Source: Rohdeia sp041398665 (GTDB lineage: Bacteria; Planctomycetota; UBA1135; GCA-002686595). From it: 64,000 nucleotides of DNA. The stretch covers positions 183,457 to 247,456 of the forward strand of contig JAWKUH010000004.1 in NCBI GenBank assembly GCA_041398665.1. Reading direction: 5' to 3'. Positions 57,476 to 64,000 of this stretch are shown in pieces (within the stretch, counting starts at the first letter, position 1; every line of letters begins with the position of its first letter). The position numbers and the translations under genes were made by a program. The notes under the pieces are model-generated. The model was not told the DNA's origin, did not search any database, and saw nothing but the letters and a program-made list of their open reading frames with translations.

Positions 57476-58620
57476 CAGCCCTTCCGCGCCCCGACGCGGG
57501 CGAGCAATCGCGTCAGCAGGAAGCCGCCGACCGCCAGGACGAGCGACAGCACGACCTGCAGCGCGGTCGGCGTGAAGCGCGCCTTCTCGCCCTGCACGAG
57601 CTTCATGTCGTTGCGGTCGAAGTCGTGACCGCTGCGCGCGCTGCGCTCGTCCGCGATGGCGCGGAACTTCGTCACGTACTCCGCGGCGTCGAGATCGCTC
57701 CACGCGACGGGGTACTGCTCGCGGGCCTCGTCGATCGTCGCTCCGTCGATCACGACGGCCTCGACGAACTTGCGCTGGTCGCGCACGGCGAGCTCGGGGT
57801 GCAGGAGGTTCTCGAAGGGCCACAGGCCGACGACGGAACCCAGCACGAGACCGAGCAGCGCGGCGTGCGTGGGACGGCTCGCGCGGTCGAGCAGGAACTT
57901 CAGCAGGTTGCTGAAGGCGCCGATGCCGACGGCGACGCCGATCCCGACCGGGACGAGCACGGAGAGCGCTTCGCCCGGGGCCTCCTTCAGCAGCGGCAGG
58001 CTCCCCACCACCGTCTCGTACATGCCGAAGATCAGCAGGACGTACGAGCCCGAGATGCCGGGCAGGATCATGCTCGACGCGGCGATGGCGCCGACGATCG
58101 CGAAGAGCCACCAGCTCTGCTCGAGCGACGCGACGTCGAGCGCCTCGACGCCGACCACGAGTCCGAAGCCGAGCAGGATCGGGACGAGCGTGCCGACGAG
58201 GCTCGGGCGCGCGCCGGGCTCGGAGTCGCCCGCGCCGCGACCCTGGTCGGTGCGGCTCTCGTGCCAGAGTTCGGGCACGACGCCGAGCGTGAGTCCGATG
58301 AAGAGCGAGAACGCGAGCGTGCGCTGCTCGACGACCGCCCAGACCGCGACCTTGGCGAAGCCGAGGAAGGCGAACGCGATGCCGACGGCCATCAGTCCGA
58401 GGAACACGATCGTGCTCCTGCGCAGCTTGAGCGACGTCACCTCGGCGATCGCGCCGACGAAGCGCTCGTAGAGCCCCATCACGAGCACGAGCGTGCCGCC
58501 CGAGAGCCCGGGGACGAGGTTCGCGAGCCCCATCGCGAAACCCGTGCAGACCGCGTGCACGGGTCCGACGGGACGTTCGGTGGCGGGGACGTGGTTCGCG
58601 GAACTCGCGGTGTCGTTCAT
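57475..58620 (-). CDS. DUF368 membrane protein (polyprenyl-phosphate transporter-like)
   Basis: 381 residues, ATG start. DUF368 hallmarks: GFAMGLANLVPGLSGGTLVL at the N-terminus and ASSMILPGISGSYVLLIFG in the middle, each preceding membrane helices; about nine helices in all. The family includes flippases that recycle undecaprenyl phosphate across the membrane. The C-terminus has an insertion of about 90 residues with DEREARE-like charged sequence before a last helix. Overlaps the Lys-rich gene by one base. Confidence 0.9.
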   Translation of the reverse strand: MNDTASSANHVPATERPVGPVHAVCTGFAMGLANLVPGLSGGTLVLVMGLYERFVGAIAEVTSLKLRRSTIVFLGLMAVGIAFAFLGFAKVAVWAVVEQRTLAFSLFIGLTLGVVPELWHESRTDQGRGAGDSEPGARPSLVGTLVPILLGFGLVVGVEALDVASLEQSWWLFAIVGAIAASSMILPGISGSYVLLIFGMYETVVGSLPLLKEAPGEALSVLVPVGIGVAVGIGAFSNLLKFLLDRASRPTHAALLGLVLGSVVGLWPFENLLHPELAVRDQRKFVEAVVIDGATIDEAREQYPVAWSDLDAAEYVTKFRAIADERSARSGHDFDRNDMKLVQGEKARFTPTALQVVLSLVLAVGGFLLTRLLARVGARKG

Positions 58621-58697
58621 GGGGCTCGGGGGGAGAGGCTCGGCGTCGAGCGGCCGAAGGATACCCGGCACGTCGCGCGCGAACGCGCCCCCGGCCG

Positions 58698-60107
58698 TCA
58701 CGTCGCGCGGTCGAGATCCACGCGCGGGCGCACGTGGTGGAGCCGCTTCACGATGCGCAGGACGAGGAAGGTCGCGACGACCGCGAGCCCCGCGACGAGC
58801 CCCCACCACAGTCCCGTGTATCCCACCTCCGTGCGGAGCGCGAGGTGGAGGCCGAGCGGGATGCCGACGATCCAGTAGCCGACGAAGTTGACGAGCGCCG
58901 GGACGAAGGTGTCGCCCGCGCCGCGCAGCACGCCGAGTCCGACGACCTGCGTGCCGTCGAAGAGCTGGAACGCGCCGGCGATCGGGATGAGCGTGGCGGC
59001 GACGCGGGCGATGTCGGGCTTGTCCGTGTAGAGCGCCGTGAGCAGGTCGGGCACGAGCAGGTAGGTGACGCCGCTCGCGCACATGAAGCCGACGCCGAGC
59101 ACGAGCGCGCAGCGCGCCGCGAGTCGCGCCGCACCGCCGTCGCCGCGCCCCACCGCCTTGCCGACGCGCACCGAGGCCGCGCTCCCGATGCCGAGCGGCA
59201 CCATGAACGACACGGCGGCGAGGTTCATCGCCACGGCGTGACCCGCCTGTTCGACGGTGCCGAACCAGCCCATCGCGATCGCGACGAACGCGAACGCGCC
59301 GAGCTCGAGGATGTTCTGCGAGCCGATGGCGACGCCGAGACGTGCCATGCGGACGAGCGGCGCGAGCGCCAGCGCCGCCCGGTCGAGCGGGAGCACGAGC
59401 GGGCGCAGGTCCTTCCAGGCCACGACGAGCAGCACGCCGAACATGAGGGCGCGGCAGAGCGTGGAGGCGAGCGCCGAGCCGCCCGCTCCCATCGCGGGCA
59501 GCCCGAAGTGACCGTGGATCAGCGCGTAGTCGAGCGCCGCGTTCGCGACGTTGGCGATCGCGACGGTCGCGACGATCGTGCCGGTCCGCTCGATAACGAC
59601 GAGCGCCTGGCGCAGCACGACGAACGCCAGGCCGAGCACCACGCCCGGCACCGTGATGTCGGCGTAGAGCACGGCCGTCGAGCGCACCTCCTCGGGCTGG
59701 TCGAGCAACCGGAGCAGGACGTCCGCGAAGAGCAGCGGCGCCGACGCGACGAGCGAGAGGACCGGCACGAGCACGAACCCGCGCTGCACGCCGCGCGCGA
59801 AACCGCGCCGGTCGTCGGCTCCCGCGGCGTGCGAGAGCACCGGGTCGAGCGCCAGGAGCACGCCCATGGCGAAGGTGAACCCGATCATGAACAGCAGGCT
59901 CGCCTGCGTCACCGCCGACATGGCGAGCGCACCCTCGCCCTCGCGTCCGAAGCGGCCCACCATCGCCGTGTCGACGACGTTCATGAGCATCATCCCGAGC
60001 TGCCCGACGACGATCGGGAACGCGAGCCGCACCTGGTGGCGCAGCTCGGTGCGGAAGGTGCGCTCGGGAGCGACCCCTTGGTTCGCGATGGCCTGGGCGT
60101 CGGACAC
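58698..60107 (-). CDS. MATE family multidrug/toxin exporter
   Basis: 469 residues from a GTG start with twelve membrane helices. MATE motifs: AFPIVVGQLGMMLMNVVDTA in TM1, MVGRFG, the GVGG-like AMGAGGSALAST, and in the second half PLGIGSAASVRVGKAVGRGD and FDGTQVVGLGVLRGAGDTFV. Closest in pattern to the NorM branch. Uses a cation gradient to expel organic cations or metabolites. Intact; 77 bases upstream of the DUF368 start. Confidence 0.93.
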   Translation of the reverse strand: MSDAQAIANQGVAPERTFRTELRHQVRLAFPIVVGQLGMMLMNVVDTAMVGRFGREGEGALAMSAVTQASLLFMIGFTFAMGVLLALDPVLSHAAGADDRRGFARGVQRGFVLVPVLSLVASAPLLFADVLLRLLDQPEEVRSTAVLYADITVPGVVLGLAFVVLRQALVVIERTGTIVATVAIANVANAALDYALIHGHFGLPAMGAGGSALASTLCRALMFGVLLVVAWKDLRPLVLPLDRAALALAPLVRMARLGVAIGSQNILELGAFAFVAIAMGWFGTVEQAGHAVAMNLAAVSFMVPLGIGSAASVRVGKAVGRGDGGAARLAARCALVLGVGFMCASGVTYLLVPDLLTALYTDKPDIARVAATLIPIAGAFQLFDGTQVVGLGVLRGAGDTFVPALVNFVGYWIVGIPLGLHLALRTEVGYTGLWWGLVAGLAVVATFLVLRIVKRLHHVRPRVDLDRAT

Positions 60108-60148
60108 GGGGCGGAGAGGGTAGCCGCCGGGTGCCCCGGGACCCGAGG

Positions 60149-60341
60149 TCTAGAGGACCGCGAGTGCCCAGCTCCGGCTTCGTCCTCATCGCCGATGCGT
60201 CGTCGGGCTCGACGAGCCGTGCTCAGCGACCCTACAGGGTCGCTTCCGCCGTCTCGCCGTCGCCCTCCTTGCCTCGACGACGATGACTTCGCCTCACGAC
60301 GGGACTTTCGACGACTCTAGAGGACCGCGAGTGCCCAGCTC
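60149..60341. repeat. 26-bp direct repeat flanking a 141-bp insert
   Basis: Identical 26-base copies at 60149-60174 and 60316-60341 (start TCTAGAGGACCGCGAGTGCC). The copy at 60316 contains the stop and last six codons of the rhomboid gene, so the copy at 60149 is a duplicate of that gene end. The 141-base insert between them is non-coding and contains a near-perfect hairpin (AGCGACCCT against AGGGTCGCT) at 60217-60236. The arrangement resembles a duplication or small insertion. Confidence 0.85.
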
Positions 60342-61231
60342 GCGAGCACCACGCCGACCGCGAGCGCGCCTCCGCCCCACTGCACGCCGGGCGAACGCAG
60401 GTCGACGCGCGCCGCGGCGAGCGCGGTCGGCGCGCTGAGCGGAGATCCGCCGACGAAGCCGCCGACGTGCGCGCCGACGTCGGTGCGCTCGCCTCCCGTC
60501 CCGAACCACGCGAGCAGCACCCCGCCCAGCATGATCGGACCGAAGCGCCGCGCCGCTCCGATCGAGAGGCGGCGGCGGCGCAGCGACTCGACGCCGACGA
60601 GCAGGCCGAGCGCGGCGAACACGGCGGTCGACGCGCCGATCGAGAGGTGCTGTTCGCTGCGGAACACGTCGTTGAGCCAGTTCCCGAGCGCCGCGGCGAC
60701 GAGGGTCGCGAGCCACGCCACCCCGCTGCCGAGGACGTGCGCGAGCAGTACGCCGAACAGGCACCCGAAGAAGAGGTTCGAGAGGACGTGCTGGAGGTCG
60801 GCGTGCAGGAACAGCGCCGTGACGATGCGCCACAGCTCGCCGGCGTCGACGGCGAACGAGTCGCCGCGCCCGAGCGAGCGCCAGTCGACGCCGAAGGTCT
60901 CGATGTTCGACAGCAGGAAGAAGAGCGCGAGGAGCGCCCCGTACCCGAAGGCGCCCGCGACGCCGCTGTCGATCGGCTCCGGCGCGGGCTCGGCGAGTCG
61001 GAGCGAGCGCTGGTCGGTGGCGTAGGCCGAAAGTTCGCGGTGCGCCGGTCCCGCCTGATCGGTCGGGACCGTGAGCACGTACCGCCGCCCCGCGCCGGGA
61101 GCCGGCGGCAGCTCGACGATCGCCCAGTCGTACCCCTGCGCCGCGAGCACGAGCGCCGCCTCGTTGCACGCGCGCCGGTCCGCGAACTGGAGGAGGCCCG
61201 TGCGCTCCGTGCGGGGGTCGTGGTCGGACAT
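60317..61231 (-). CDS. Rhomboid family intramembrane serine protease
   Basis: 304 residues, ATG start. A soluble N-terminal domain of about 90 residues precedes six or seven helices. Catalytic features: HADLQHVLSNLFFGCLFG (HxxxN-type conserved helix), the serine in GASTAVFAALG and the histidine in VGAHVGGFVGG. GxSx is present as G-A-S-T. Cleaves within membranes, target unknown. Divergent from polA with a 183-base gap in which I see no clear motif. Confidence 0.9.
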   Translation of the reverse strand: MSDHDPRTERTGLLQFADRRACNEAALVLAAQGYDWAIVELPPAPGAGRRYVLTVPTDQAGPAHRELSAYATDQRSLRLAEPAPEPIDSGVAGAFGYGALLALFFLLSNIETFGVDWRSLGRGDSFAVDAGELWRIVTALFLHADLQHVLSNLFFGCLFGVLLAHVLGSGVAWLATLVAAALGNWLNDVFRSEQHLSIGASTAVFAALGLLVGVESLRRRRLSIGAARRFGPIMLGGVLLAWFGTGGERTDVGAHVGGFVGGSPLSAPTALAAARVDLRSPGVQWGGGALAVGVVLASWALAVL

Positions 61232-61414
61232 GACGGCGCCGCGCGCGGCGAGCGGGCATCTTGGGCCGCGCGGGCGGCGAGCACCACCGCCGGGACGGTG
61301 AGCGGCCCAATTCCACCGCGGGCCCCCGCCCGCCCGGGGAGATCGCGCCGAGTCGCGCGCGGTTACCGGTCGGCGCCTGGAAACTCGCGCGGAGCCGCTA
61401 CCCTCCTCGGGTCC

Positions 61415-64000
61415 ATGACACGCCTCTTCCTCCTCGACGGCACCGCGCTCGCCTTCCGCTCGCACTTCGCCTTCGCGCGCTCCGGGCTCACGACGGCGGA
61501 CGGCGCGCCGACCGGCGCGACCTACGGCTTCACGATGGTGCTGCGCAAGCTCCTCGAGACGGAGAAGCCGGACCTCGTGGCGGTCGCGTTCGACACGAAG
61601 GAACCGACGTTCCGGCACGAGATGTTCGCGGACTACAAGGCGACCCGCGAACGTGCGCCCGAGGACCTGCTGGCCCAGTTCGACCTGATCCGCGACGTCG
61701 TGCGCGCCCACGGCATCGCCCTGTTCGAGCGGCCCGGCTACGAGGCCGACGACGTGATCGGCACCCTCGCGCGCGAGGGCGAGGAGGCGGGCCACGAGGT
61801 CCTCATCGTCACGGGCGACAAGGACTTCATGCAGCTCGTCGACGACCGCGTGAAGCTCTACAACGTCTTCAAGAAGGGCGAGGACGTCGTCGTCGAGGAC
61901 GAGGCCGCGGTGAAGGCCAAGTTCGGCGGGACGCCGAAGCAGGTCGTCGACGTGCTCGCGATCATGGGCGACTCGTCGGACAACGTCCCGGGCGTCAAGG
62001 GCATCGGCGAGAAGGGCGCGATCAAGCTGATCGAGGACTACGGATCGATCGAGGGCGTGCTCGAGCATCTCGGGGACCTCACCCCGAAGATGCGCGAGAA
62101 GATCGAGGCGAGCCGCGACATGCTCGACCTCTCGCGCCGGCTCGTCACGATCGACACCCACGTGCCGCTCGACCCGGGGCTCGACGCGATCGGGCCCGCG
62201 ACGCCCGACCGCGAGAAGCTCTCCGCGCTCTACCACAAGCTCCAGTTCCGCTCGCTGTTCGAGGAGACGGAGCGCGCGGGCGGCGGCGAGGACGAGGTCG
62301 AGCGCGACTACCGGACCGTCGCGGACCTCGACGGACTCGCCGAGATGGAGCGCGAATTGCGCAGCTCCGCGCGCTTCTCCGTCGACACCGAGACGACGAG
62401 CCTCGACGCGCTGCAGGCCGACCTCGTCGGCATCTCGTTCTCCGACCGCCCGGGTCGCGCGTGGTACGTCCCGTTCAACGCGACGCCGCCGGTCGACCCG
62501 GAGGGTGCGGCGTCGCTGCTCGAGCGCGTCCGAGGGCTGCTCACCGACTCCGAGCTCGAACGCATCGGCCAGAACAGCAAGTACGACTGGCTCGTGTTCC
62601 GCGGCCAGGGTCTCGAGCTGCCGCCGATCGACTTCGACACGCTGGTCGCGAGCTTCACGGCCGCCGGCACGCGGCGCGCGCACAACCTCGACTCGCTCTC
62701 CCTGCACTTCTTCGGCATCAAGAAGATCCCGACCAAGGACCTGATCGGCAGCGGTGCGAAGCAGATCACGATGGCGGAGGTGCCGGTCGAGCAGGTCGCG
62801 GAGTACGCCTGCGAGGACGCGGACTGCACGTTCCGGCTGGCGGACATCCTCGCGAAGGAGCTCGAGGACGAGGGCGTGACGCGCCTCTACTACGACCTCG
62901 AGCTGCCGCTCGTCCCCGTGCTCGAGCGCATGGAGGCCGAGGGCATCCGCCTCGACACGGACCTGCTCGAGGAGTACTCGAAGGAGCTGCAGAAGGACGT
63001 CGAGGGGATCGAGAACACGATCCACGACCTCGCGGGCGAGGTCTTCAACGTCAACTCGACCAAGGCGCTGGGCCAGATCCTGTTCGAGAAGCTGCGGATC
63101 CAGGAGCAGGCCGGCGTCAAGCGCGTCAAGAAGACGAAGACCGGCTACTCAACCGACGCGGCGACGCTGGAGGAGAACTACGGCGACGTCGAGATCGTGC
63201 AGCGGCTGTTCGAGTACCGCGAACTGACGAAGCTCAAGAGCACCTACGTCGACGCGCTGCCGCGCTACGTGAACCCGGACACGGGGCGCGTGCACCCGAG
63301 CTTCAGCCAGACGATCGCGGCGACGGGGCGGCTCGCGTGCTCCGACCCGAACCTCCAGAACATCCCGGTCCGCAGCGAGAAGGGCCGCCGCCTGCGCCGC
63401 GCGTTCGTGCCGCGCACGGAGGACGAGCACGGCGAGTGGATCTTCCTCGCGGCGGACTACAGCCAGATCGAGCTGCGGATCGTCGCGCACCTCACGGGCG
63501 ACGAGAAGCTGATCGAGTCGTTCGAACAGGGCAAGGACATCCACGCCGCGACGGCGGCCGCGGTGTTCGACGTGATGCCCGAGCTGGTGACGCGCGAGAT
63601 GCGCAGCCAGGCGAAGGTCATCAACTTCGGCCTGCTCTACGGCATGGGTCCGCAGCGGCTCGCGCGCGAGACCGGGATGACCGTGCCCGAGGCGAAGAAG
63701 TTCATCGAGAAGTACTTCAAGAGCTTCCCGAGCGTGAAGGGCTGGATGGAGAAGCTGCTCGAGCAGGCGCGCGAGGACGGCTACGTCGAGACCATCGGCG
63801 GGCGCAAGCGCTGGATCCCCGACCTCACGTCGCAGAACCCGCGGCAGCGCACGTTCGCGGAGAACGCGGCGATCAACACGCCGATGCAGGGCGCGGCGGC
63901 CGACATCATCAAGAAGGCGATGATCGAGGTCGACGAGCGCCTACGTTCGTCGAAGCTCGCGACGCGCATGCTGCTGCAGGTGCACGACGAACTGCTCTTC
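61415..64000 (+). CDS. polA: DNA polymerase I (partial, 3' end outside window)
   Basis: 862 codons visible from an ATG. Three domains in order: 5'-3' exonuclease (LLDGTALAFRSHFAF, GYEADDVIGTLA, LIVTGDKDFMQLV, IMGDSSDNVPGVKGIGEKGA); 3'-5' proofreading domain with intact motifs (FSVDTETTSLDA, NSKYDWLVF, YACEDAD); polymerase domain (LQNIPVRSEKGRRLRRAF, AADYSQIELRIVAHLTGDE, QAKVINFGLLYGMGP, GRKRWIPDL and the LQVHDELLF end). Only the last 30-40 residues are missing. Replication and repair polymerase. Confidence 0.97.
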   Translation, partial: MTRLFLLDGTALAFRSHFAFARSGLTTADGAPTGATYGFTMVLRKLLETEKPDLVAVAFDTKEPTFRHEMFADYKATRERAPEDLLAQFDLIRDVVRAHGIALFERPGYEADDVIGTLAREGEEAGHEVLIVTGDKDFMQLVDDRVKLYNVFKKGEDVVVEDEAAVKAKFGGTPKQVVDVLAIMGDSSDNVPGVKGIGEKGAIKLIEDYGSIEGVLEHLGDLTPKMREKIEASRDMLDLSRRLVTIDTHVPLDPGLDAIGPATPDREKLSALYHKLQFRSLFEETERAGGGEDEVERDYRTVADLDGLAEMERELRSSARFSVDTETTSLDALQADLVGISFSDRPGRAWYVPFNATPPVDPEGAASLLERVRGLLTDSELERIGQNSKYDWLVFRGQGLELPPIDFDTLVASFTAAGTRRAHNLDSLSLHFFGIKKIPTKDLIGSGAKQITMAEVPVEQVAEYACEDADCTFRLADILAKELEDEGVTRLYYDLELPLVPVLERMEAEGIRLDTDLLEEYSKELQKDVEGIENTIHDLAGEVFNVNSTKALGQILFEKLRIQEQAGVKRVKKTKTGYSTDAATLEENYGDVEIVQRLFEYRELTKLKSTYVDALPRYVNPDTGRVHPSFSQTIAATGRLACSDPNLQNIPVRSEKGRRLRRAFVPRTEDEHGEWIFLAADYSQIELRIVAHLTGDEKLIESFEQGKDIHAATAAAVFDVMPELVTREMRSQAKVINFGLLYGMGPQRLARETGMTVPEAKKFIEKYFKSFPSVKGWMEKLLEQAREDGYVETIGGRKRWIPDLTSQNPRQRTFAENAAINTPMQGAAADIIKKAMIEVDERLRSSKLATRMLLQVHDELLF

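Noticed and set aside
1..64000. CRISPR arrays, rRNA, tRNA, riboswitches, transposases
   Set aside because: No regularly spaced repeat arrays, no conserved rRNA segments, no cloverleaf with a recognisable T-loop and no transposase motifs were found by eye; a computational scan for tRNAs was not possible.

Overview
GC-rich (about 70%) bacterial chromosome, most likely from a Planctomycetota lineage. The grounds are: a MoxR/DUF58/ABC operon; a Ser/Thr kinase fused to a formylglycine-generating-enzyme-like (SUMF1) domain behind an ECF sigma factor; very large secreted CARDB/RHS proteins with the exported C-terminal modules I associate with planctomycetes; a sulfatase-fold protein; DUF368; and a DabAB inorganic-carbon pump. 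No rRNA, tRNA, CRISPR array or recognisable insertion sequence was seen. The taxonomic call is an inference from gene content.

Layout. 1-8.8 kb (minus): operon of a helical membrane protein, a MoxR ATPase joined in frame to a membrane/periplasmic protein, an ABC-2 ATPase and permease, and a DUF58 protein cut by the window edge. 8.9-11.6 kb (minus): PQQ-type sugar dehydrogenase, a small membrane protein, ElbB and a 2Fe-2S ferredoxin. 11.7-17.7 kb: four GT4 glycosyltransferases. 17.7-20.3 kb (minus): a sulfatase-like protein lacking catalytic residues and a pentapeptide-repeat protein. 20.6-24.6 kb (minus): selA, selD and a glycerophosphodiester phosphodiesterase; selD itself is read through an in-frame UGA (Sec). 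24.7-26.4 kb (plus): CDF metal transporter and a haem lipoprotein. 26.5-31.4 kb (minus): dabB-dabA-DUF6671 with a divergent LysR regulator at 31.5 kb. 32.5-39.2 kb: HEAT-like protein, FAD oxidoreductase, coiled-coil protein and a TPR-CHAT lipoprotein. 39.6-41.4 kb: recJ. 41.4-56.8 kb (minus): a 15-kb co-directional block of ECF sigma factor, kinase-SUMF1, a Gly-rich secreted protein, a giant CARDB-RHS protein with a lower-GC tip, and a further secreted module. 57.0-61.2 kb (minus): Lys-rich basic protein, DUF368 protein, MATE exporter and rhomboid protease. 61.4 kb to the end (plus): polA, truncated by the window edge.

A general caution: at least ten genes carry one or more single-base frameshifts, often in G/C runs. 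They include recJ, which is not expected to be dispensable. Much of this looks like uncorrected indels in the assembly, so 'broken' genes here should not be taken as pseudogenes without checking reads. The clearest biology that routine gene calling would miss is the selenocysteine-containing SelD. The next most interesting items are the MoxR fusion, a second in-frame UGA with a hairpin behind it, the pseudo-sulfatase, and two long inverted-repeat elements in intergenic gaps.
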